From Zopfochytrium polystomum (lineage: Eukaryota > Chytridiomycota > Chytridiomycetes > Chytridiales > Chytridiaceae): a DNA stretch of 64,000 nucleotides. The stretch covers positions 1 to 64,000 of the forward strand of contig JAIVFJ010000065.1 in NCBI GenBank assembly GCA_025765615.1, read 5' to 3'. The notes under the pieces were generated by a model. The model was given only the letters and a program-made list of their open reading frames with translations, was not told the origin of the DNA and did no database searches. This document shows positions 31,452 through 42,449 of this stretch, one piece after another; the first letter of the stretch is position 1; each line of letters begins with the position of its first letter. A program made the translations under genes and the position numbers.

Positions 31452-33518
31452 TCACTGGTGGAATATCTCCACCCTTGCCCTCCTCAGCTCAGGGTTGCGT
31501 CGCTCCCACTCGCGCCGTACCATGGCGTACGTAATATCGATGGCCAAAATGACCTGCGACAGACCAATGACCAAGGTTATCGCGTAGAAGAAGTTGGAGT
31601 TGCCAGAGCCTGCGTAGATCCAGAGATCGTAGAAAAGCGGAGATAGTACTGTTGCGTAAGCAAGGCACATAAACACAAAATACGTATTCCGTGTGTCTGA
31701 AGATTGCATGTGGTAATTCATTTCAATGGTTAAATGAAAATCGAACAAAAATAAATTAAAAAATTGGACAGATAACTTACACTTGAGAAGCTCCTGGTGC
31801 ATAACGATGAACGGGATGTACAAGGCCGTGTCGCTGACGGACGGGTATGACTTGAAAATGGCAATAATAAGCACCATTGACAAAGTTATAAACAGCGGAT
31901 GCGAGCTAAGAGAGAGACAATCAGGATTAATGAGATATCGGCTGTCTCGCGGCGGGCAGGGTGGGTGCGTCTTGATTTCCGGAGGAAACTCACCCAAAGC
32001 GTATCGTAAGCGGAACCGAAAAAATGAAGGCAAGGATTTGAAAGACCAGCAAGAAGAACGTGCGGAACTGGTCAAACATTTCGATAAAGAAGTACCAATA
32101 CAGGCCAATGTTTGGCGTGAGATCTGGCACGAAAATGCTGTTGTTTTGTTGTTTTGTTTTTTTCATCGAGAAGAGGGCGAAAGGTCAAGGTGCTGAGCTG
32201 TTCATGCAAGTGTCGCGCGGATACGAACATGAAACCGTAGGTTGCGTCGAGAAAGTCCCAGGAGCGGACGAGGGAATAAGATAAACCCAGCAGAGCCGCA
32301 GCAAACGTGACGAACAGCACAACGGCCGAAAAGACGGTGGAGGTTGAAGGCTTCGTGTGGTAATTTTAGCCGTGGCATTGTGGCATTGTGATCTTCTTAC
32401 TTTCGAACCGCCGCTTAGAAGTAGTGCGCACGGAATTAGCAGCATTGCGGGGTAAAGACTGAGGTACGTGCTTGCCGCAAGGAACATCAAGCCCAGCACT
32501 CGGTTTTCTGCAAAATTTTATTCGGCAGGGTGTACGCAAAACGTTACACCCAGGAAATTTGTCAGAAGGGTTGGTGGCCTGCAAATGCCAATGGATGGAG
32601 GACTCACTTTTCGCAGAAAAGTACACCGCAGCCACGGTGCCGACGTGGCTGAACAGTAACGTCGACTGCGCCAAACACGCGAGGACGCTGTAAGGGCTCC
32701 AGAGGTACGCGATGGCGACAAGCCACGGCGTAATGGCCTGGTCACGAGGACGGGTCGGGTCACTTGCCTCCAGCTCGCCCTCGGCCGCTTCTGCTGTGGG
32801 CGCAGCCGCCGCCCCCGACACCGCGGCGCTCGTCTCGTCGGTTTTTCCCGCATTTGAGCCAGCGCCGTCGACCGTTACACTGCGCGCTTTCGCCGCCGAC
32901 TCTGCCAATACTTTGGCGCCAGTCTCGGACCGCGTGGGCCACTCTTCCGCGTCGCGGACGGCCGACTTTAATGCGGCCAGCTTGGCCAGAAAGTACGCGA
33001 TCAATGCATCGACGAGGATGAAGACGTAGGGCGACAGCTCCAACGGTAAGAAGTGGAATAGGGCCAAGAGCAGCGGCGCCTGGAGGGGACGCAGACGCAA
33101 CTGAGGTGAGTCGAAAATTGAAGGGGAGCGCGCATCCGCAGCCGGCTAACCTGGTTGTATACGCCCCCTTCGTATGGGGTCACGCCGTTCTCAAACAAGA
33201 AAAGGCCCTCTTTCACTGCAGTTTTGGGATCGGGAAAGGACCGTCAGTCAAGAAGGAGGCGGTGCAGACGTGCATGGCGAGCGCGAAGCCATCCACCCCC
33301 CTTCCCCCAGGGATCGTACAGCGTTTAAAACTCGTCACAGGCGTCACGACCTCGATGCGGTTTGCGGCGATCTGCGCGAGGGGGGAGAAATGCAGCAGGA
33401 CTAGCCGCGCTCCGATCCCGCCGGCGATCGCCGCGCCCAGACTGCCAGACAGCGAGGGCACACGCGCGCGCAGTGTCGCAGATGGTGGCGGCGATCGTCT
33501 CTTCGTGTTTCCTGACAT
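31452..33518 (-). CDS. PIGU: GPI transamidase subunit PIG-U
   Basis: A multi-pass ER membrane protein that helps the transamidase attach GPI anchors. Several exons. Seen in order: [20 protein letters not shown] and [11 protein letters not shown], then [40 protein letters not shown], an Ala/Ser/Glu-rich loop, [71 protein letters not shown] and, at the C-terminus, [19 protein letters not shown]. These blocks match PIG-U/CDC91 throughout. The Ala-rich loop of about 80 residues (about 32730-32980) between membrane segments is longer than usual. The start MSGNTKRRS was preferred over an upstream in-frame ATG at 33629. It is convergent with the FHA-RING gene. Confidence 0.93.
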
Positions 33519-33886
33519 GGTCCAAAAAGAAAAGTATGGCAACTCGCACAGCAGCATCCACTTATTAATACCTCGTTCCCATCGCTTTCTTTCGACGAGC
33601 CCGTTTGTTACCCAGCCGCATCGTTGCAACTGCGTTTAGACACCTGCCAACTATGGTCCCTGGATCTTTCCGTTTCGTTTTAAACAAAACGAAAACGGTC
33701 TGTGGCCCAGCCACCACCTTCCACATCCAATCCAACAAAGCAAAGTTCCATCCAATTGAGACTTATCTCCAGACTGCAGGGAACAGGAAGCACTCCCATC
33801 CACAAAGCTGGACAAATAAGTTGAACGCTGTGAACTCAATTCTCGGTTTTGTATTTCCCCCCCCCCCCCCCCCCCCCCCCTCCCAA
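33519..33886. other. Intergenic, with C24 run at the AK9 3-prime end
   Basis: Between the PIGU start and the AK9 stop, both on the minus strand. Contains 24 consecutive C on the plus strand (33857-33880) only 7 bases beyond the AK9 stop codon. No gene seen. Confidence 0.7.
33857..33880. repeat. C24 homopolymer
   Basis: Uninterrupted C run, which is G24 on the AK9 transcript strand, right after that gene's stop. Confidence 0.9.
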
Positions 33887-36800
33887 CTAAACTTGATATT
33901 TTTCGGGTGTCAAGGCAAAAAAGCTGTCGATAGCTAGATTAAATCCTGTAGAGCGCTTCACAGGTGGGATGTATCCGTTTCCTCTCGTCTCTGCTGTAAT
34001 AGCCTGAATAAGACTTGATCGAGCTTCAAATTTTCGAAGCCGCGTTTCGTATGCTTTCCGAACCCAGGGCTTCGCTTTGATGTTGTGAGCTGAATGAAGA
34101 ACGGCGTCGTTAAATTTGTGGTCAAAGAGCTTCCGAAGAGGAAAAAGTGAAACTGGAAGTAAATGTCATACCTTTTAAGTAAATTGCAAGGTATTCGGAT
34201 GCAGATGATGTCAAATCCATAAATGGGTGTTTCGGTCTGGCTCGTCCGACTGCTGACAGTCCCTCAGTCAATGCTTTTGCGACCGTGTGCTCTAAATATC
34301 CAATCATCGGCATTTGTGAAACTGGAATCGGAATCACTTTTGGTGGAAGTTTCTTTGGAAGAACAGCACCCGAAAAATCCCAAGGCGTCCTTTTGCTAAA
34401 GTTGGCGTTCATTCTTCATGCCGATCTCTTACCTCATGAACTTATCAAGCTTTTCTTGTGACTCCATCGCGAATAATTTCCCTTCGTACTCAACAAGGTA
34501 CTTTAAGTCACCTTGAACAATACTATCGAAACTGTCCCATATAACCGAACGGTCAGCTCATTCAAGGTAAGGATGGGTAAATTACCCTGGTGGTCCTTCA
34601 ACGAGCGTGACTGGACAGTAGCCCTGGAGCTCCAGCTGTCGAGGGAAGACAAGGACGGAGGAATCCCGACGAATGGGAAGGTCTTCCGGGAGGTCGGGTC
34701 CAGCTGTGTATTTATCTGGTGTTTCGAGAAATGTTTGTAATTCCGCCTCCCCTGCCATTCTATAAAAGGAGTTCTATCCAGATGTCAAAAAGAGGTGCTT
34801 TAAAGAAGATACTCAATCGGTCCTCACTTGATACTCTGCAGTATATTTCGTTCCCACTGGTGCTTGGACGAGTTCCCCTCTGTCGAGTAGGCTCACCGGG
34901 CAATACAGCCCGAATTTTCCGAGGCGCCGCTCCATTTTCATTCTACTTATAGCAATATCGCGTACCGGGGCTGCTTGAGCTTTCGAGGGGTCAGGGGGTC
35001 CACATATCTCCACATCTTAATAAGAGAATAATAACCTTTGGTTCGCAAGTACAAGTAATTCTGTCGTCGATCAGAATTGGCCTCAATTATTGACTTCAGT
35101 GAGCTCTTTAGGGCCCACTTTGACTTTGTGCAGTCCACTTGAACCCAGTTTTCATAGACCGACTGGTAGTATGATCGAATCCCTCCTATTTCGAGCATGT
35201 GCAGCGAGTCGTTTTCCAAAATGATTTCTGGGAAATTAAATGTGGTCCCTTCCGACCTGACGCAGACAGGCTTCTTTAGCCTGAGGGTTGAGGCAAACCA
35301 CCAAAGCTTACTGTAAATCTGCCAACATTGTCCTTTGCTGACGATTCATCATTTCTGCGCCGTTTTGCACGAGCTCAACGATAACGTGTGGTGTGATGTT
35401 GTACTTTTCCAAAGCCTCCATATCTGCGACGCTTCGTGGAAATCCGTCAAGTACCCACCCTCTCGCTTGACAAACGCCTCTAGATGTAATCATCGCCACA
35501 GCCTCGCAAACGAGCTCATTCGGAATAGGCTCTCCTTTTCCAAGCGTTTCCGCTATCTTTGCAACAAATAGTCAGGAGCGGGCCTTGACAGGTAATAACT
35601 CACTTGATTTGCCAACTGCCCATTATTTCTTTCGGAGAGAATACTTTCCAAAATTAGTGGGACAGTGAGGTGAACGATGTCATATTCTGCGGCAAGCTTC
35701 TCTGACAGCTCGGTCTTCCCACATTTTGGTCGACCAAGAAGGCAAATTTTGGGCGGGGCTGGGTTCTTTGGTGGTGGCAAATGGACATACGCCTGAGTAT
35801 TGGCCATGAACTCCTAACAACAAGTTACTATGAAAATAACTGCGAAGAACATGCACAAACTTCGCGAGAGTCATTGTCCCGAAGCCAAAAAATATGTTCG
35901 CGGTAAATAACAGGCTTTTTTCCTTGTGGTCGTCGAAGCGGAGAGCGATGTTTGCTCAAGGTAACGGGGCATGTCTTCATGAAAGGACTGAATGACTTGA
36001 TTCCAAGACGGATCAGCGTCTCGGCGTCACTTTCTCCAATAGCAAGGGCGTTTGAAAAAACACTCATTCTCTGAAAATTGGTGAGCCGAAACAAAAGATT
36101 CTGCGCCAAGTGCTCACAAAGTCAAGATAAGGTTTCAGTCGATCCTTTAAGTTGCGGATCACGGGTCGCACGCATCGATTGCAGTCAATTTCTATCACGG
36201 GTGCGAGGCCAGTACCCTCCACAGTACTTATGACGTCTTGAACACGCATGTTTTCCTTCTCGATCCTGGAAATGAAGATGAGTTCCGCAATCCAAAGAAA
36301 AGTTGGAACAGACATGTCCATTAGTTCATCCATCAGCTCGGCTTGCTTGTCGTCCAACTGTGTGAGTGCTCTTTCGGACTCTTGCAACTGCTTTCGAGCG
36401 GCTTCACTGCTCGCGTCTTTCTGTGTCAAGTTAAGGGCGCTGTGGAAACGATTTTTAGCCTCCCTCAACCGCTCTGCGATGATTCTCTTCGCTGCGACTT
36501 CTGGCTCAATTTTAAGAACGACAAAGGCGTCGACATGAAGGCTGTGTTTCACCAAGACTTCTGCCTCCACTTTTGTTCGTGGAAAGCCCTCGAGAATGAA
36601 GCCTTTTGAAGCGTACGGCTACATGGCACAAGAGGGGCTAAGTTTACTTGAAGCAGACAGCTTGTTCTCACCTGCTGAACAAAAAGCATCGTGATTATAT
36701 CTTGAACTATGACGGGTGAAAGCAATCCGGCATTCTCTCGAATCATGTATTCGATCTCCTCACGGACCTCCGGCTCAGCCGTTTTTGCAAATTCGTCCAC

Positions 36801-39734
36801 AACGTTCATGAATTGCAGAATCGGTGCTCCCCATTGCGCAAGGGACTTCATACAGACCGACTTTTCCAGTGATGTTAGCAGCATTCAAAAACTCGCAAAT
36901 GTCATACCTTTCCGGAACCTGTCGGCCCGAAAAAGAAGAGTCGCGGTGGTGGAGGTTTGATTGGTGTCCTGAATTTGACAAAATTGTGTGGTTCCATCAA
37001 GAAAGCAGTTCTCGCCTCTTCGCTCGACAAGTAGTAGTATTGTGACTGCAAGCGAGAAGCAACAATGTGTCAGCCTTGGTCGCGGAGCAGAACAAAGTAC
37101 GGTACCAGGTATTTAGCCGCGAATTCTTGGCTTCCGGTTTTCAGAATGTTTGCTTGCCGCAAGGCGAAGGGGCAGTAGTCTTTTGTGAAGCCGAACTCAA
37201 ATTTCTCCGGTAATTCTGACAGTTGTTTCTTCGAGATTGCGACGGCTTTGGGTAGAAATGGATCAACGGCCTTTTGAACAACGGACAATATGGTAGGTAT
37301 GGATTGGTCTGCCGCAATGTTGACAGGAGTGGAGTCGTTGGACTCCAGTAATTGCATAACACCAGTAAATTCTTCCATGAACCCATTGTAAAGATTATCG
37401 AAGTAAGGGAACATAGTAATGGGACTGGAGGGCATCGAGGTGAGCAACTCTGGCTCCTGAGATTTTGCATCTGGAAGTGGATCTGCTTCCAAAGGATCTT
37501 CGATTTTGTTGCCTTTCGAAGATTGGCCTGTGCGACCACGTGAGAATGTATGCCGTGGATTGGATGTTGTCGGTTTGCTGCTCTGGGGTGGTGGGAAAGG
37601 CTCATGGTTCCCGAAGGATTTTTGGTGCCATTCTCTTCCAGAACCTGAATTTGCTTGCCGCAAAGTTCTGCGAACCCTTATCATCTCATCGTTGATATCT
37701 GGAGACAATTAATATTATCAAAGCCGCTGGAAGAAATGATTCTAACCATTTCTGAGAATAATGGTATTCTGAGGGACAAGCTCTCTCGCTACAAGGGCTT
37801 TAGCGTCGTCGACAGTTCGTGGAAATCCGTCCAGGACCCAGCCTTGTGTCTTGTGGAGGAGAAGAATTAATTTTCGCGGAACTTCGTAACCCAAGAAGAA
37901 TCAAAATGGCCTCACGGATGGAAAGTTGCTCAGATGTAGTTGAAGTACGTCGATCATTTCCTCCGAACTGATTGCGGCGCCTTCTTTGCAAGTTCTCACT
38001 ATTCGTGCGTACACGGAATTTTGTTTCAAAAGCAACGACTGATTTGGAAGATTATCCCAGCTCTGCAAAATATCATCCAGTGACAGAAGAGTGAGGCCGT
38101 AAATTTTTGCGATCATTTGGCTCTGCGTTGATTTTCCGGTGAACGGCCCCCCAAGAACGCAAACGTGAAGGGAAGGGACGGTTGGTGGCTTGCTGAGGTA
38201 CTTGTCTGGGTTGCTAATGAATTTCTCCGCGTAAGTGTCACTATTGGTGAAGTAGATGAGGCCCTGATAGCAAACTGGATAGTTGAGAGAGGCCTGAATG
38301 AGACTCTCCTCCTCAATAAAAGTTACGGGGCAAAATCTTCCCCAGCTGCTCAGCTCTCTCGGCGGTTCCTTGATTTCCAGGTCACTTGAAGCAAGTAGTG
38401 TCAAAAACTCCTCCTCCGACCCAGCTTGCATTTCAGTTAGACAACCACATTTGAGGTATCACTAACCCTTTGCACCGGATTCCGGAATTTCCAATTTCTT
38501 TGCTGCAGATGATTTGATCAAAGAGGAAAACCCAATCTGCTCGAGCTGGTTCACTGCATTTCTTGCGAGGATATCCGGATGCTGCGATGCATCGAGATCA
38601 ATGACATGCACTTCATCGAAGTGCTTTTTGCAAAACTCTGCAATAAACTCCACGTGTTTCGCAAATGACCTCAGCTCTTGAATAATGCCATTCTCAAAAT
38701 CTTCTGGGCGCCGAACGAGTCTTGGATAATTCTTTAGTGGAGCGATTCTTCTTTGTGAAAACGATGAAATCATCACCTGTTCAGAACCTCCTCAGTCAGA
38801 ATTGCCCACGTTTTCTTATTGCTGAGCAAGAATGAAGGAGGCTCTCCCACTTTTCGCGCTCCACGAGTCGGTGGTCGTTTCTCTTCCTCCCCGTCTTCAG
38901 CCTCCTCTGCCTCATCGTCCTCATTTTCTGACGGTGCAGGTTCCACTTGCTCTGCAACGTCAAAATTCCAAGTCTCTTCCTCCGCCAACAGCTCCTCGGC
39001 GGCTTCCGCGTCAATGCCATCCTCGTTGTGACCCTCCCTCCACTTTCGCTTTGAATAGTCAACTTGTTGGCCTGAATATAAATTTCCAGTCACTGGATCA
39101 ATCCATTGGAGTTTTCTCCGCCTAATTAGATCGTGTTCCGGGATGCAGAGATGTAAAAGAACCGGCCGAAACGTTTGTGGGCGGTCTTTGATGACAGATT
39201 CTAGTATTTGGAGGTCTTCGTCCCCCGAAGCATCTCTACCATTCATCGCTGCGAATGGTAAACCTTCGATAACAACGCCCCGGTGAATGGCCGAGTCGGA
39301 GAAGGCCAGATCGGGGAAAACATCCAGCAAGACTTTCGACTCCACCTCTCTCCCAGTAAACAGAGTGTTGAACAGCTGCAACAATTAGCCATTGAGTGGA
39401 ACATTTAAATTGTCTCACTTGAGCAGAGTATATCTCCTGCGAAGTTTTGACGGATCCTATGCTTTCTTCCAAGCCCTTCATTTCCTCCACTCTTTCGTAC
39501 TTTGATCCCAACAGAGCATCCAGCACGCTGTCGGGCCCAACCATGTCTGCAGAAAATGTGTCGGCCAAGCGCTTCGCGAGTGTTGTTTTTTCCGGCACCA
39601 GGTCGCCCCATTACGAAAAGCAGTGGACGCAAAAAGGGCTTCACGCTCCTGGGCGGAGGGATGGAGTCAATGATGTTGTCTAACGTTTGGTGCGCGTCCG
39701 GATGCACCGCCGGCAGAAGCGGTGGAGTGAGCAT
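33887..39734 (-). CDS. AK9: AK9-like multidomain adenylate/nucleotide kinase
   Basis: A large kinase with four P-loop units, as in the flagellar/cytosolic AK9 family that phosphorylates nucleoside mono- and diphosphates. Unit 1: LLFVMGRPGAGK (frame broken here), LADTFSADMVGPDSVLDALL, then the lid-type RRRKLQWIDPVTGNLY. Unit 2: CVLGGPFTGKSTQSQMIAK (about 38160). Unit 3: RLFFFGPTGSGK (about 36920), EYMIRENAGLLSPVIVQDII, GFILEGFPR-type strand. Unit 4: KICLLGRPKCGKTELSEKLA (about 35730) and RGWVLDGFPRSVADMEAL (about 35440). The recurring YCPV block (FCPVTF, YCPFAL, LYCPVSL, GYCPVTLVEG) seen between AK9 units is present. Near the C-terminus, YLEHTVAKALTEGLSAVGRA with EYLAIYLK looks like a DPY-30-type helix pair, as in AK7. 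Intron-rich. A one-base insertion at 39586-39591 disrupts the first P-loop; the gene is otherwise intact. Confidence 0.88.
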
Positions 39735-40025
39735 TGGGAGAGTGCGAGCAAGCGATTATGGATCAATCTTCTGCAGTGGATGGACAATCACAAATGAATT
39801 TTCACTTCTCATGTCATTTACATAAACATTTTGCTATTATTCATACTTTAGTAAGTAAGGGTACACTGCTTCACGTCGTTGCAAATGGCTCTTCCGCACC
39901 TGCGTCCTGTTACCTTTAAAGGGAGGAGGAGAAAGAGCGAGAGAGAGCGTCGAAAACGAGAATGAGAGTGTGAAATTTTGGTGCTTCTGTGTGGCTTCGG
40001 TGACACTTTGACACGCGCCACTCTC
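39735..40025. promoter_or_regulatory. Shared divergent promoter region AK9 / MDM31
   Basis: Under 300 bases separate the two start codons facing outward, so both promoters must lie here. No TATA box or known element is recognised; a GAGAGAGCG-like purine patch lies near 39925-39945. Confidence 0.4.
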
Positions 40026-42189
40026 ATGCGCCATCGCAGATCTGCCCTTCCGCTTCTTAGAACAGCTCGTGTCCGAGTCCCTCTCTATGTGCTCCCATCG
40101 CCACCCTCATCATCTGCCTTTCTACGTGATCGCCTACTGTTCAGTCGTCTCTACGCATCTCCTGTAAACCCACGGCTTCAGCCGCTGATCCGAACTCGAC
40201 CGCGCCTCCAGAACTTCGAACGCCAGAAGATCGCACCCCCGAACACAAGTCGACCGCCTTTCGCAGCAGATTCCCCCCACTTGATCGTGCCTTCGTCTTC
40301 AAAGCGAATCGCCGATATTGGAGGATTCTGGGCGAAACTGCGAATGCGATTGAAGCTTTTTTTCATGGGTCCACGAAGTCGACCGTGGAAAGTGGACGAC
40401 TTACTTGCAGTTGTATCACTATTCGGCGTTGGAACTTCAGTCTTCCTTCTCGTTGGAACGACAACAGCAGTGTCTCTTTTCATCGCTGCAACAAATAGTA
40501 TCAATCTGCAAGGTAGCAGTGCCCGTTGTCTTTGGGTGTTGCTGACCGTTTTCGATTGTTGTTAGAGTTCGTTGCTGAGCAGATCAGCGAATACCTGTCC
40601 GATGAGACTGGGTTTGAAATATCTTATGAACCAACCCTGGTTCCTCGGTGGCGTGAGGGTGCAATCCGGCTAAGAAACGTGCGACTTGTGTGCACTGGTG
40701 ACACGTACTTGGCCCGCCTACGAAAATCGAACGCGGACCTGACTCGGGAGGAAGTGGATCTGAACTGGACGTATTGGGATACCAATGTTGAAAGCATCGA
40801 CGTGACGTTATCCCTACGGCAATGGCTGGATGGACGTGGCTTCATAAAAGCGTGCCGGATGAAAGGCGTCAGAGGAGTAGTGGACCGTCGCCACATATTT
40901 TGGGACCCAGACTGGGTTCCAACTCTGCGAGACCCACTGCCGAACGACTTCGCTATGGACAAATTTGTCGTCGAGGATCTTCTTCTGACCATTCTGAATC
41001 CCAACTTCCGACCGTACACAGTCTCTGTATTTTTTGGCGAGCTCCCCCTTTTCCGACAACAATGGCTTCTATACGACCTAATGTGTGCCGATTCCATCGT
41101 TGGAACATTCGATGACTGTCTTTTCAGTGTTCACAGGACACAAGATCCAGCAGTTGACCTCTCAGAATCTCTGTCTCACGGGCGGAAGAAAGAGGAATGG
41201 GGGAAAATGGTAAACCTCATACTGCACACCGTTCATAGGTAGCCTCTGACGTTCTCCCCAGAGCCACTTGAAAATCAATGGAGTGCCAATCGAGCACATG
41301 AATGCCGGTGTAACGGGACCGTTTGGCTGGATCATATCGGGTCAGGTGGATGTCGACTTCCATCTCTTCATTCCCCAGATATCAGATGGCCGCCTGCTAT
41401 CATTTCTCAAGGGAGGCATTCAAGACGCACGTGGTGCAGCCCTTGCTAAGTTAGACTCCATCTTCGGAGACCCTGTCCCATATAGGAAACTGGAGGAAGC
41501 GGCGCTTTTGCCTGAATATCAAATGAGCATTCTCAGTCACGCTGCAACGGACACGGAAGTTTCAAATCTTCCAAGCGACGACGACATTGCCTCAGATGAT
41601 AAAAACCATTCCCTGATGGGAGAATCGCCGGCAACCGCAATTCCCATTCCCACCTCGGAGAGGAGATCCGATGTTAAAACGGTCCGCATTCCATCTGTAC
41701 CACTGGAAGGGCCCCCAGTCGTCCCATTTTACTGCCGTGTCTCACTGAATGACCTTCGCGCAAGCGTTCCGCTCTCTACACCTGATATCTCTTACATGAA
41801 CAATGCCGTAATTCGACCGATAGTTGGATACTTGAATGCTCATAGGCTTAAGATTCCGCTGTCGTTCGAAGGGAAACTTCCGCTGGTATTTGATTACCTT
41901 ACTGTTTCGATTTTTGACGGAGCTTTGCTCTTAGGCCAATTTCGACGGTGCGTGGACGTTTCACAGTGCCGGGTTGATAGATTTAGTTGGCGAGGAAATC
42001 GGCCGCGCTGTCACCCAACTCGTTTTGGACGAACGGGATCGAACTCAGCGGTTGGCGAGAGTTGGGGTGTGGAGCGTGCAAAACGTCACAAAAAGCATGA
42101 TGAACGCTCTCGACTACGCAAGAGGCACAAAGGGCTGGGAAGATTGGACATTGCACTATGGGAGCCCTTGGTACTCACCAGACGTTTAA
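40026..42189 (+). CDS. MDM31: Mitochondrial inner membrane protein MDM31/MDM32
   Basis: Four exons (40026-40512, 40566-41209, 41262-41885, 41935-42189) give 669 residues. MDM31/32 act in the mitochondrial inner membrane in organelle shape, mtDNA maintenance and lipid homeostasis. Seen: an Arg-rich start (MRHRRSALPLLRTARVRV) suited to import; a first membrane segment (LLAVVSLFGVGTSVFLLVG); the family blocks EQISEYLSDETGFEISYEP, VPRWREGAIRLRNV, WTYWDTNVESIDVTLSL, LLLTILNPNFRPYTVSVF and GVTGPFGWIISGQVDVDF. After an acidic linker come DFGAWTF-like FDGAWTFHSAGLIDLVGEEI and RLARVGVWSVQNVTKSM. Intron 3 (49 nt) was placed to restore FDGAWTF. An upstream in-frame ATG at 39978 would add 16 residues. 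Confidence 0.92.
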
Positions 42190-42449
42190 CGGGGATTTTG
42201 GGATCCTGTGGTGGCGCGTCCTGGTCCGCAGTTGATCCCTCACTATGTGCCTATGCATGCAATCGAATCCGCAGGCGGACTGCTCTAAGTATTTTCTTAT
42301 CGAAGTTGTTGAACATAATGAACACGCATTGGTCCAGCGGTCCCCAGCATATTATTCCGTCCTTGATGGTCAATAGTCGGGCATTGTCATCTCCTTCACT
42401 TTTGCTCTTATTCTATTCCATTTCACACAGTGTGCGTAATAAACAGATC

